The notes beneath the pieces were generated by a model. It saw nothing but the letters and a program-made list of their open reading frames with translations, was not told the origin of the DNA and ran no database searches. DNA of 64,000 nucleotides from Alphaproteobacteria bacterium (lineage in GTDB: Bacteria > Pseudomonadota > Alphaproteobacteria > Caulobacterales > Parvularculaceae), in the NCBI GenBank assembly GCA_016125425.1, contig WGLT01000012.1, positions 186,001 to 250,000 of the forward strand, written 5' to 3'. The position numbers and the translations under genes are program-made. Positions 45,174 to 54,800 of the stretch are shown piece by piece. How positions within the stretch are numbered: the stretch's first letter is position 1; each line of letters begins with the position of its first letter.

Positions 45174-46118
45174 TCACAGTCGCTCGCCGAGAAGCCGCGC
45201 CATCTTGTCGATTGCGAGCAGACTGACGCGCTTGACCGCATCGACTGTGTTCGAGCCGTTATGCGAGCCGAAAATGCATCTGTCGAAGCGCCTCAGCGGG
45301 GAGGCGGGCGCGAGCGGTTCGACCTCGAACACGTCAAGGGCGGCCGAATGGACGACGCCGCTCTCAAGACCTTTAAGCAGCGCCCCTTCGGAAATGACCG
45401 GCCCGCGGCCGACATTCACGACGCGCACGCCGTTCTTCAGCTTCGAAAGCAGCGCTTCATTGAACATGCCGCGGGTCTCATTGTTCAGCGGGCAGGTGAA
45501 TATGAGGAAGTCCGCCTCGCCGATGCGCGCCGGCCATTCGGCGCGTTCGACCTCAAGGCCCTCGACGGGTTTGAAAAACGGATCATAGGCGATGACTTTG
45601 CACCCGCAGGCGAGAATGCGCCGCGCCGTCTGCCGGCCGATATCGCCGAAACCGACGATCGCGACCGTCTTGCCGGACATGCTGACGCCCGCCGGTTTCG
45701 GCCAGAGATTCTTCTCGCGGATCTCCCGGTCGATGCGATAGCTCTCGCGCGCGAGGCCGAGCGCGTAGGCGAGCGCGAGATCGGCGACCTCGCCGCCGAA
45801 TACGCCCGGCGTGTTCTCGACCGGAACGCCGAAATCCTTGAAGGCCGCGAAGTCGACATTGTCGACGCCGACGCCCCATTTGACCGCCGCCTTCAGCCGG
45901 CCCTTGACGCCCGCCGCGACGACGTCGCGCGTCGCCGGATCGTCGCCGATGATCCAGCCGTCATAGAGCGGGATCTCCTTGATCAGCTCCTCGACCGTTT
46001 TGACCTGGGTCATCTGCGCCGGAACGCATTCGAGCCCTTTTTCGGCGAAGGCCGAGCGGAACGACTCGATCATGCCGAGCATGGGCGGGCAGGTGACGTA
46101 GATTTTCGGCGCGGTCAT
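45174..46118 (-). CDS. D-isomer 2-hydroxyacid dehydrogenase (SerA-like)
   Basis: 314 residues. G-F-G-D-I-G-R-Q-T-A-R-R near 150 is the NAD-binding motif. The catalytic set is Arg in V-N-V-G-R-G-P-V-I (near 236), Glu in F-E-V-E-P-L (near 265) and His in G-S-H-N-G-S-N-T (near 285). It resembles phosphoglycerate dehydrogenase but lies in the glycan operon, six bases from the CMP-sugar synthetase homologue, so it probably acts on a sugar-derived hydroxyacid. Confidence 0.88.
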   Translation of the reverse strand: MTAPKIYVTCPPMLGMIESFRSAFAEKGLECVPAQMTQVKTVEELIKEIPLYDGWIIGDDPATRDVVAAGVKGRLKAAVKWGVGVDNVDFAAFKDFGVPVENTPGVFGGEVADLALAYALGLARESYRIDREIREKNLWPKPAGVSMSGKTVAIVGFGDIGRQTARRILACGCKVIAYDPFFKPVEGLEVERAEWPARIGEADFLIFTCPLNNETRGMFNEALLSKLKNGVRVVNVGRGPVISEGALLKGLESGVVHSAALDVFEVEPLAPASPLRRFDRCIFGSHNGSNTVDAVKRVSLLAIDKMARLLGERL

Positions 46119-46123
46119 TCGTT

Positions 46124-46843
46124 TCAGTCCTCGGGAAGCGTTTCGCCGCGCGCCACGCGCATCAGCAGCGATTCAGCGATGAACCAGTCCGACTTCTCGT
46201 CGATATCGACCGATTCGAGCGCAGGCGTCGCGAACAGGATCGGTTTTTCGCCGATGCGCGCTTTCGTTTTCGCAAAGCTCTCGGCGGTGAACAGATAGCA
46301 GACGGAGTTCTCTTCGAGATAGGGCGGCAAATCCTGCGTGCGCACAAGATTGTTCGGGTCGTGATTAATGGCCGCGCCTTCAGGCGTATAAAAGCGCGTC
46401 TGATGCGGCGTCACCGTAAAGAGCGAGTCCGCCTCGCCTTTCTCCAGCGCCGCTTGATAGCGCGCAATCATTTTCCGGATCGTCGCGACGGAAAGAAGCG
46501 GGTTCGTCGTATGCGTCATCAGGTAATAGTCCGACGGCGTGTTTTCGATATCGTCGGCCAGGACGAGATTCATCGAGACGAAATCGCCGCACAGCTCGGG
46601 CTTGCGGTCGCGGATCATCACCTTGCCGTCATAGGCGCCGTCCTTGAGGCCGTTGTCGGCGAGGATGGCGCGCGCGTCCGTGTTGATGACGATGCGGTCG
46701 ATCTCGGGCGTTTCGGCGAGCGTGTCGAGGATCCAGCGAAAAAGCGGTTTGCCCGCGATTTCCCGGAAATTCTTCGAGGTGACGCGCGCGCTGTGCGCTT
46801 TCATCGGCAAGAGCGCGGTCAGGCTTTTCGATTGATTGATCAC
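46124..46843 (-). CDS. Acylneuraminate cytidylyltransferase-family protein (CMP-sugar synthetase)
   Basis: 239 residues. The nucleotide loop reads L-L-P-M-K-A-H-S-A-R-V-T-S-K-N (near 12-26), a variant of the NeuA/KdsB P-A-R-G-G-S-K motif; N-T-D-A-R (near 54), T-H-T-T-N-P-L-L (near 110) and the final D-I-D-E-K-S-D-W metal motif (near 217) are as in the family. It would make a CMP-activated sugar acid. No NeuB or NeuC homologue is visible, so the sugar is unknown. Sialyltransferase-like proteins lie in the same operon. Confidence 0.87.
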   Translation of the reverse strand: MINQSKSLTALLPMKAHSARVTSKNFREIAGKPLFRWILDTLAETPEIDRIVINTDARAILADNGLKDGAYDGKVMIRDRKPELCGDFVSMNLVLADDIENTPSDYYLMTHTTNPLLSVATIRKMIARYQAALEKGEADSLFTVTPHQTRFYTPEGAAINHDPNNLVRTQDLPPYLEENSVCYLFTAESFAKTKARIGEKPILFATPALESVDIDEKSDWFIAESLLMRVARGETLPED

Positions 46844-46869
46844 GGGGTCTCCTGAATGCGAAGGCGCGC

Positions 46870-47859
46870 CTAACGGCGGGGCTGGGTCGAAGGTTTGGCG
46901 AGCACGGCGGGGCGCTCGCTTTCTGCGCGGCGGGTCGCGCGCCGGCGCTTTGACCGCGGATAATAATAGCTTTCCTTCTGCGCGCGCGAGAGCACGCGGT
47001 GCTCATTATGACCGAGATAAGCGCCCCAGAACTGCGCGAAGCGGAAACCGATGATGCCGGGCGCCTCCTTGAAGAAGCGCCGCTGTGCGATCGCCTCGCT
47101 GAAGTCGTGGAAAACGCCCGCCGAGAAGCAGCGCAGGAAATCGCTGAAATGAAAATGCACTTCCGGAAAGATTTCGCGTAAGGTGAGCGCTTCCCGGTAA
47201 TAGCGCCGGCGCGTCTGCGAAAGCGTCTCTTCGTGAATGTGGATGACGGGCGCGTCCGCGACGTAGCCGATCCGTCCGCCCTCTTTCATGATCGCCTTGG
47301 CGAGGACCATGTCTTCGAGGCCGGTGACGTTTTCGTCGAAGCGATGTCTTTCCCAGAGTTCGCGCCGGATCGCCGCATTCGCATTATTGCAGAATGGTTC
47401 GGCCTGCGGAATTTTGTCGGCTTCGCCGAAATAATGCGCAAAAACCTGATGCTCGGAAAAGCGGCTGATCTCATGCCCGGTCTGGCCGCCATAGACATAA
47501 TCGGCCGCTCCTTCGATCAGCGGCGCGACAAGATTGGCGAGCCAGCGCTCATGGGCGGGAATGCAATGCGCCGAGATGAAAACCAGATAGTCGCCCGTCG
47601 CCGCGTCGCAGCCCATATTGAGCGAGCGCCCGAAGGTGAATTCCGATTTCTTGATGTGGACGATCCGGCAGCCATGCTTTCGGGCGATGTCGAGCGTGCC
47701 GTCGGTCGAGCCGGAATCGACGAGAATGATCTCGACGCGCGCGCCGCCCGTCTCCTGCCGCTTGCAGGCGGACAGCGCATCGTCGAACCATTTCTCCTCG
47801 TTGAGCGCGCGGAAAATAATGCTGATCGCGCGTCCGGCGGTTTCGCCTTTTGCAGACAT
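46870..47859 (-). CDS. GT2 glycosyltransferase
   Basis: 329 residues. I-S-I-I-F-R-A-L-N-E-E-K-W near 13, L-V-D-S-G-S-T-D-G-T (near 46), a Y-L-V-F-I-S-A-H-C metal-site region (near 92-99) in which the usual D-x-D is S-A-H, and N-N-A-N-A-A-I-R-R-E-L-W (near 157). The S-A-H variant occurs in a subgroup of polysaccharide GT2 enzymes such as WcaA-like proteins. A positively charged tail follows. Adds one sugar to the exported glycan, by context. Confidence 0.85.
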   Translation of the reverse strand: MSAKGETAGRAISIIFRALNEEKWFDDALSACKRQETGGARVEIILVDSGSTDGTLDIARKHGCRIVHIKKSEFTFGRSLNMGCDAATGDYLVFISAHCIPAHERWLANLVAPLIEGAADYVYGGQTGHEISRFSEHQVFAHYFGEADKIPQAEPFCNNANAAIRRELWERHRFDENVTGLEDMVLAKAIMKEGGRIGYVADAPVIHIHEETLSQTRRRYYREALTLREIFPEVHFHFSDFLRCFSAGVFHDFSEAIAQRRFFKEAPGIIGFRFAQFWGAYLGHNEHRVLSRAQKESYYYPRSKRRRATRRAESERPAVLAKPSTQPRR

Positions 47860-47935
47860 CGAATCGACCCCCGCGCCCGCATGCGACTGTCAGGAGGGCG
47901 CTCCTGTTTCTAGGCGATTTTCGGCCTCGGGCAAA

Positions 47936-49963
47936 TCATCGGGCCCGCCGCGCAAGGGCGAGATAGCGCCGGGCGAGAGCGCCGACCGCGAGGGCGCTCG
48001 CCGCCGCGGCCGCGCTCGCCGCGACGAGCCCGGCCGTCGCATCGAATGCGCCGGCCGCGGCGATGAGGGCGAGGGCGGCGAGGAGCGCTGCGGCGAGTTT
48101 GCGCCGCCTCCGCTTCAGCGCTCCGGCGCTCCAGCGGAGGAATCCCGCAAGCGATCGCGGCGGCAGGGTCGACGGCGCCGGCGCCGACAGCGGGGATTTC
48201 GGAGCCGGCGCGCGCCGCGCCGGCGCGCCGCCGCCGAGCAAGGCAACGAGATCGCCGGGACCGGCCGCCGCGCCCGTTTCGCGCAGCCGTGCGATCTGGC
48301 GCGCGACAAGGCGCGAATGCACAAGGCAGGCGTCGGGGCAGTCGCGCAGAATGCCGGCGAGCTGCTCGGCCTTTTCGGCGGGCGACGAGGACTCGTCGAC
48401 AATGTTCTGAATGAAATCGGTGTAACGCAGGCGCGCGCTGATCTCCTGCATCAGCCGCCAGTTCGGATTGTCGGGCTGGCGCGAATCGGCCGCCTCGAAA
48501 AGCGAATCGATGACGCAATCGAAAGCGAGCTCCGGGCTTTCGCGCACGAGCCGGTCCAGCTGTGGCTTCCAGGTTGCGGTCAGGAACTCGCGGAAGGCCG
48601 GAGCGCCCGCCGCATAGAGCGCATTGCCGTTGATATGGCGCATTTCGCGCGGGCCGAGCGCGTCGCGCCCGCGATAAATGCTGCCGATGATCCAGGGCGC
48701 GTCATCCGTCCTGACGAGGGCCGCGGCGCGGCCGAGCCAGTCGGGTCGGATCGGCGTACAGTCTGTTTCGAGCCAGAGCGCATAGCCCGGCAGATCCTTC
48801 ACTGCGTCGAGCCCGCCGAAAAACATATTGTTCGGTCCGGCGCGCCGGCCCTGCGCGCCGGCGGGCTTTGCGTTGTCGCGCTCGTACAGATCGGCCTCGC
48901 CCTTCAGGCCGAGATTGACATAGCGCGCGCCGGCGAAACAGCGCGCGAAGAAGGCCGAAGCTTTGAGCGCAGCCTCGATCTCGCCCCGCATGGCGGCGGC
49001 GGCGTCATTGTTGAACACGAAAACGAGCACCGGCCGGCGCGCGGGCGGCGCGCCGAGAAACGGAAAGAACGCCGGCTGCGACCACAGCCAGATATTGTCG
49101 AGAATCTGTCCCCGTTCGCCGGCGGTGACCGGAACGACGACCGAGGACAGCGCCGGCCCGCCGAGAAAGGTTTCGAGCGGGCGGAAAGGGAAAATCCCCT
49201 GCGTCGCCAGAACCGAATTTGGATTGGCGTTGAAGATATGCGTTTCGATCTTCTCTCGCAGGAAGTCGTCTCGTAACACGCCGAAGGCCTGCACATGCAG
49301 CTCGCCGTCATGTTCGGCCGGATTCGGCACGTGGAATTCGTCGCCCGGGCGCTGGTAATCGTCGAAAAAATAATTCGGATTGGAAGCGGGCGCCGCGTCA
49401 AGGCGCAGCCGGTTGCCTTCGAGCGCGCTCGCCTCCGTGAGATCGCGGTAGACGAGATCGACGCCGATCAGCGCGATTTCCCGATAGCCGAGCCAGGCGC
49501 CGTAGCGCAGCGCATAGGCGCCCGTCGTCAGTTTTGACTCGTCGGCGCTGCGAAAAAAGGGAGTCTCCCGGAAAGAAAGGCCGTGCGCGGCGCCGCGCGC
49601 GCCGTGCCAGTGCGCGACGAACTCGTCGAGAAAGACAAAGCGCGGATCTTTCGCGGCTTCGGGATGGTGATCGAGATAGCGCCCGGAGACAAACGCCGTC
49701 TCGATGCGCCCTTCGTTCATCAGGCGCCGGATTTCATTGTGATGCGTGTCGATCAGCGCGTCGTCGAGACAGGCGTAGTGCGTAGGCCGCCAGCCGATCC
49801 GGTCCCAATGGCGGTAGGCGGCGTTCATGCCGATCGTATCGGCGCCTTCCAGCGTGCTGAAGTCAAAGCCTCTAAGGCTCGGCCCGTTGCCGATGACGAC
49901 AAGCCGCGCCTGCCGCTGCGCCAGGGCCGTTTTGCCGGCGGGGGAGCTGGATGCGAAGACCAT
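47936..49963 (-). CDS. Sialyltransferase-like (GT42/DUF115) and GT-A-like two-domain membrane protein
   Basis: 675 residues from ATG 49963. Residues 20-260 carry I-G-N-G-P-S-L (near 25), L-T-T-G-A-Y-A-L-x-x-G-A-W-L-G-Y-R-E-I-A-L (near 170), and a late I-F-N-A-N-P-N-S, the pattern of GT42 sialyltransferases and DUF115 Maf proteins; but the position of the GT42 catalytic His reads N-P-N-Y. Residues 300-520 look like a GT-A domain with L-E-T-D-C-T-P-I. Two hydrophobic helices close the protein. It shares the module with the giant gene upstream. Confidence 0.7.
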   Translation of the reverse strand: MVFASSSPAGKTALAQRQARLVVIGNGPSLRGFDFSTLEGADTIGMNAAYRHWDRIGWRPTHYACLDDALIDTHHNEIRRLMNEGRIETAFVSGRYLDHHPEAAKDPRFVFLDEFVAHWHGARGAAHGLSFRETPFFRSADESKLTTGAYALRYGAWLGYREIALIGVDLVYRDLTEASALEGNRLRLDAAPASNPNYFFDDYQRPGDEFHVPNPAEHDGELHVQAFGVLRDDFLREKIETHIFNANPNSVLATQGIFPFRPLETFLGGPALSSVVVPVTAGERGQILDNIWLWSQPAFFPFLGAPPARRPVLVFVFNNDAAAAMRGEIEAALKASAFFARCFAGARYVNLGLKGEADLYERDNAKPAGAQGRRAGPNNMFFGGLDAVKDLPGYALWLETDCTPIRPDWLGRAAALVRTDDAPWIIGSIYRGRDALGPREMRHINGNALYAAGAPAFREFLTATWKPQLDRLVRESPELAFDCVIDSLFEAADSRQPDNPNWRLMQEISARLRYTDFIQNIVDESSSPAEKAEQLAGILRDCPDACLVHSRLVARQIARLRETGAAAGPGDLVALLGGGAPARRAPAPKSPLSAPAPSTLPPRSLAGFLRWSAGALKRRRRKLAAALLAALALIAAAGAFDATAGLVAASAAAAASALAVGALARRYLALARRAR

Positions 49964-49994
49964 CGTTCCTTTCGGGCCGAACGGGCGCGAACAT

Positions 49995-50822
49995 TCAACT
50001 GCGCGCCCGGGCGCCGTCAACCGGCGCCGGTCCGGCGCGGTTCGCCGGACGCGGCTTTTGCGCCGCGCCGCGGGTCTCTGCGGCGTAGGCCTCGAGCGCG
50101 TCGCGGATGGGGCCGTCGAACCGGATCCGGCCCTTGTCGAGCCAGATGCCGCGGCTGCAGTTCTCAATCAGCAGATCGGGGCTGTGCGAGGCGAGAATGA
50201 GAATGCCCGCCTTGCCGACGAATTCCTGCATGCGTTGCGACGCTTTCTGTTTGAACGCGGCGTCGCCCGCGCTGATCCACTCGTCGAGAATCAGGATCTC
50301 AGGATCGAAGGCGGTGGCGATCGCGAAGCTCAGGCGCATGCGCATGCCCGCCGAATAGGTCTCGACAGGCATGTCGAGGAACCGGCCGAGCTCGGAAAAT
50401 TCAGCGATCTGATTGCGCTTTTCTTCGATCTCCTCGCGCGAGCGGCCTGCGGCGAGGCCTTTGAGCGTGATGTTTCGATGCCCCGTCGCTTCCGAACGCA
50501 TGCCGAGATTGAGATTGATGAGATTGGTCGCGCGCCCGCGCGTTGCGACATAGCCGGCGTCGGGCGGATATATGCCTGCGAGCACCTGCAGAAGCGTCGT
50601 CTTGCCCGAGCCGTTCTTGCCGATAAGGGCGAGGCGGTCGCCGCCCTTCAGCGTGAAGGTGATGTCGCGCAGCGCCTTGACGGCGAGAATGCGCCCGTCC
50701 TTCCCGAGGATGAGCCGGTCGTCCTCCGTGAAGGGGATCGGATGGGCTTCTGTCTCGCTGGCGCTCGTGCGCTGGTAAAGCGGGAAAGTGAGCGAAACTT
50801 TTTCGGCGTGGATGGAATGCAT
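49995..50822 (-). CDS. ABC transporter ATPase for polysaccharide export (Wzt/KpsT/TagH-like)
   Basis: 275 residues. Walker A G-K-N-G-S-G-K-T (near 69), signature Y-S-A-G-M-R-M-R (near 168) and Walker B I-L-I-L-D-E-W (near 189). The S-A-G-M signature is typical of Wzt/KpsT exporters. There is no long C-terminal carbohydrate-binding domain as in O-antigen Wzt; the C-tail is short and basic. An insertion of about 15 residues lies before the Walker A. The permease gene is 74 bases upstream. Confidence 0.93.
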   Translation of the reverse strand: MHSIHAEKVSLTFPLYQRTSASETEAHPIPFTEDDRLILGKDGRILAVKALRDITFTLKGGDRLALIGKNGSGKTTLLQVLAGIYPPDAGYVATRGRATNLINLNLGMRSEATGHRNITLKGLAAGRSREEIEEKRNQIAEFSELGRFLDMPVETYSAGMRMRLSFAIATAFDPEILILDEWISAGDAAFKQKASQRMQEFVGKAGILILASHSPDLLIENCSRGIWLDKGRIRFDGPIRDALEAYAAETRGAAQKPRPANRAGPAPVDGARARS

Positions 50823-50896
50823 TGGCTACCGGTTACTGCGCCCCGACACAGGATGTCGCCCCTTTTCGCTCCTCGCGCAAGCCGGCACGCCGCGCC

Positions 50897-51835
50897 CTAG
50901 ACCCAGAACGGCAAGCGCCGGCGCATCCGCCAGGCGGCGATGGCGGCGGCGAGCCAGATAACGGCCGAGCTGATCAGCACGACGGCCCAGCTCGAAAGGC
51001 GGGGTTCTGCGCCCATGAGCGGCGCCCTGAAGATCTCAAGAAAATGAGTGAGCGGATTGACGTCGGCGAGCGTTGCGCGAATTCCGCGCATCTCCTCGCG
51101 CACCCAGAGGATGGGCGTCATGAAAAACAAGACGCGCATGATTGTAGCGACAAGATGGGGAATATCTCGGTACCGCGCCCCGAACAGACCGAGGAAATAC
51201 TGAATCGCAACGGCGTCGAGCAGAAAGATAGCGGCGGCTGGAAGCGATAAAAGAGAGAGCCAGGTCGGGCGCCAGCCAAAATAAATCATGACCCCCAGTG
51301 CGACCAAAAGCTGCAAGGCGACAGTAAACACCGATCGGAAAATGCTCTTATAGACATAAATGGAATAGGGCAGGGTCGTGCTCTTGATCCAGTTGCCCGA
51401 AGCGCTGAAGACCTGACAGCCATCGGTTATATTGCCGACAAGGAATTGGTAGGTTGCGTAGCCAAGCGCCACATAGATGATGAACTGGTGCGCGCCCATT
51501 TTTGCAAACCCTGCGAAGAAAAAGGCGATCGTGCCGACAAAAACCGCGTAGGCGACGAAGATCCACAGAATGCCGAGTACGGACCGGCGATAGCGCTGCT
51601 GCATCTCGTCCCAGGCGAAGGCCCGCCAGACCTCGCTCATGCCAAGGCCGTCAATGACATCTTCAAACAGAATGGTCGGCCGCGATGCGGCGGCGGAGGA
51701 GGAGACCGCCACGCCGGCGCCAGGCGGCGTGGCTGCAGACGGGGCGGCGCGCGGGATGTCGGCGGCGTTGCTCATTTCCGGCGAACGATTTGATTCTGGA
51801 TTAAGTCGGTCTGCATTTCCAATATAATCGCTCAC
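50897..51835 (-). CDS. ABC transporter permease for polysaccharide export (Wzm/KpsM-like)
   Basis: 312 residues. A low-complexity N-terminus of about 55 residues precedes R-A-F-A-W-D-E-M-Q-Q-R-Y-R-R-S-V-L-G-I-L-W, the standard ABC-2 export opening, and six hydrophobic helices follow. N-P-L-T-H-F-L-E-I-F-R (near 262) is another family motif. The start is GTG 51835, overlapping the giant gene's TGA in GTGA, so the two are coupled. Confidence 0.92.
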   Translation of the reverse strand: MSDYIGNADRLNPESNRSPEMSNAADIPRAAPSAATPPGAGVAVSSSAAASRPTILFEDVIDGLGMSEVWRAFAWDEMQQRYRRSVLGILWIFVAYAVFVGTIAFFFAGFAKMGAHQFIIYVALGYATYQFLVGNITDGCQVFSASGNWIKSTTLPYSIYVYKSIFRSVFTVALQLLVALGVMIYFGWRPTWLSLLSLPAAAIFLLDAVAIQYFLGLFGARYRDIPHLVATIMRVLFFMTPILWVREEMRGIRATLADVNPLTHFLEIFRAPLMGAEPRLSSWAVVLISSAVIWLAAAIAAWRMRRRLPFWV

Positions 51836-54800
51836 CAGTCGAAATCCTCAGCATAGCCCAGATCTATCAGCGCCTGGCCGTAGCGTTCTTTGAAAACCTC
51901 TTTGATGCGCGGCGTGAAATATTCGCTCCACGGCCCGCTTTCGGGATTGGCCCAAGTGCGCCCCGTATCGGCCCCTGCAATATCCGGAACGCCCAGGAAT
52001 TCGGCTATCCTTCTGAGAAACGTTTTGGAGTCCTTGGAAAATTCCTCGATCTTTACGGTCATGACCCGATGATCGTCAAACGGCGCCAGAATCTGGTTCT
52101 CAATCACATCCTTAGAGATATTGTCGAGCTCGTACAAAAGCCCTTCTTCCTGCGAAAGTTCGCGCAGCACAGGCTGGTCTTCTGCAAGCTTGTCCCACAC
52201 CCAACCATGTTGTTCGGTGTAGTGATTGCCCTTGTGGTGGAAATAGTCAGAAACCAGAATCTGTCTTGGATCACGAATAATCCGCAACCCTTTCCAGTCG
52301 CCGGTCGCGCGTTTAATCCGTTCAAGCGAGCGCCGGGTCGCGTTCGAGAAAAGCACAACGTCGCGCCCGCCTTCGTTGAGGCCGGTGAAATCGATATTGC
52401 AGAGGTCGAGCTCATCGCCGCTCCGAAAATGAAATGGCGGGTGCTCGATTTTATATTGGCGAATGCGTGCTCCTGTCGCTTCGGCGATCGTCGTGAATAT
52501 TTCGGCCCGAAAAAACCGCGAAGCGCATTTGTGATGGCCGAAGAACACTAGTGTTCCGGGCGCATCAGGAAAACGCAGAGCCCCGATCTGGCGTTCACTG
52601 GCGGCTATGCGCTCGCGAAGACGGGGAATCTCAGCCGTGCGGACGAGGATTTGCTTGTGCAATACTTCGGCGCGCTCCCTGATCCCGGCCAGCTCTTCGT
52701 CCATCCTCATGAAACCGGCGACTCTCTTTTGGGTCAACATCTCGGCTAACTCCGCGCGCGCATCGGCGGCCGATTTGATCGCGGCTCGCATTTCCGCGTT
52801 GAGGCGGGCCGTCTCCCGGCGGTTCATGTCAAGGTCTACTGATATTCGCCGATTTTCCCGGCGCATCGCTTCAAGTTTTCGGCCCTGCCGGTCCGCCTCT
52901 GTCCGCAGCGCCGCCGTTTCCGCCGAGAGCGCGTTCACATATTGATAGACGCGCAAGGCGAGGTAGAGAACGGCGAAAGCGAGCGCGCCGAACGCGGCGC
53001 CGCCCCAGAGGAGGGCGCGCCAGTCCGCAAGCGACGGCAGCAAGCCGAGACCCGCGATCCCGGCGAGCAGAAGCAGCGACGGGACCGTCCAGATCCGCCG
53101 CCGCCACAGTCCCGCCAATCCGCGCCGCGCGAGGCGCGCGGCGGCGAAGGCGCGCGGCGAGCGACGCATCAGCCATTCGCCGAAGGGCGCATAGAACGGC
53201 CGGCGCGGCGCTCGTTCATGTTGGGGCGCGGCGAGCGCCGGCGGCTTCCTGTGCAAATTCCTGAACAACGAATAATAATCTGCGCGCTCAAAGACCTCGA
53301 GACGACCGCCTATTGTCGCGTTGTAAATTTTCCGGCCCGCGGATTCATAGGCGATCTTAGCCTGGCGATAGCTGTTTGCGACGCGATCTAGCTTGGGATC
53401 CTTCCACGTCTTGCCTTTGCCGAAATAATCCTTGTGGAAGTGATTGGGATCGTCTGTAGTCGAATAGATCCAGTTGCCTTCCCGCCCGTGCTCTTGCGGA
53501 ATAACGTAGTTGAAATCCATGCCGATCAGATAGACTTCAGTGAATCCCATGAAGAAAGCGAGCTGCATGTTGATATAGGTGACGGTCTGCCCGCAGAATA
53601 ACTCCTTCGTGGCGTCCGTCGAGAAGCGCGGCGCGCAATAGTTGGGGCTTGACTGCAAATAGAAGCCCCAGTTGGCGGGAAAGAAGAAAACATTGCGTCC
53701 AGGCGGATGAAGATCCTTGTAGTTGGCCGGGAAAAATTTGAATGGAACCTTGTAGGCCTTGATGTCTTCGATGTTCTCCTGCATGACGAGGTTATCTTCG
53801 ACGACGAAAAATGTCGGTTTGAAGCCCGTTTCTCTGGTCTTGTAGAAGAATGAATTGACCGCGAACGTATACTCGTTTTTGAGCAGCGAAAGATCATGCT
53901 TGTTGAGGGACGGGCCGTTGCCGATGATGAAACATCGTTTGCCCTTATACGCATTATGAAACTTCGATAGCGCCTGGCGCTCTTCTTCGGAGATATCGAC
54001 AATCTCGCGTTTTGCGTATGCGCCGAGATCGATGTCGTAGTGAGGATATAAGACATTCTCCGGCGTAAAGGGACGGGTCAGGCGTTTGCTCTCCTGCAAG
54101 GACTCGATGAGCTGCTCGGCGATTTTCGGCGTCGCCGATTTTGCGATTTTTGACTGGCGGAAATCGGACAGCAACGCCTGAAGTCCGATACGGCGCAGGT
54201 TGAGCTCCTCCCGGAAGCGCTCTTTGATGTCTTCCGGCGCGTCGGCGAGCCGCTTGCGGACGCCCTCGATCATGTACAAAGTACGGCGGGCGATGAGCGC
54301 TCTGGCTATTGGCCGGGCCTTCCGGGCCGCCATGAACGCGTCCGCGTCGCGCCATTGCGCGAAGATCGTTTCGATATGCGCTTCGGTGGCGCATTTGCTG
54401 AGCGACCCGCTTCTCTGGCGATAGAAATATATTTCATCGCTGATCTCGCCGACCGATTTGCTAAATTCCAGCGCCTTGAAAGTGAAATAGAGATCCTCGT
54501 GCGGCGCGCGCGCGGGGAAGATCAGACCGTTTTCTTGAATAAGCTTCGTGCGATAAAGCCGGGCCCATGCTACCGACGGCGCAAATACGCCGAGCACTTT
54601 CTCAGCGGGCGAGAGCGCCGGGGATTCTTTCGGCATCTCGTGTTGCGGCAATTCGTCGGTACGGATCGGCTGGGCGACGCCGTCTTCGGAAACGCGGACA
54701 AAACGGCCCGTAACGACATCAAAATCGCCGCGCTTTTGCTCCGCCCGCAAAGCGCTGACGGCGTTCGGCGAAACGTAATCGTCGCTGTCGACAAAAAGGA

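Noticed and set aside
46124..49963. A flagellin glycosylation locus of the Maf type as the primary reading
   Set aside because: DUF115-like domains, a CMP-sugar synthetase and fliM nearby fit, but the coupled Wzm/Wzt exporter and the sulfotransferase point first to an exported polymer. Kept only as an alternative.
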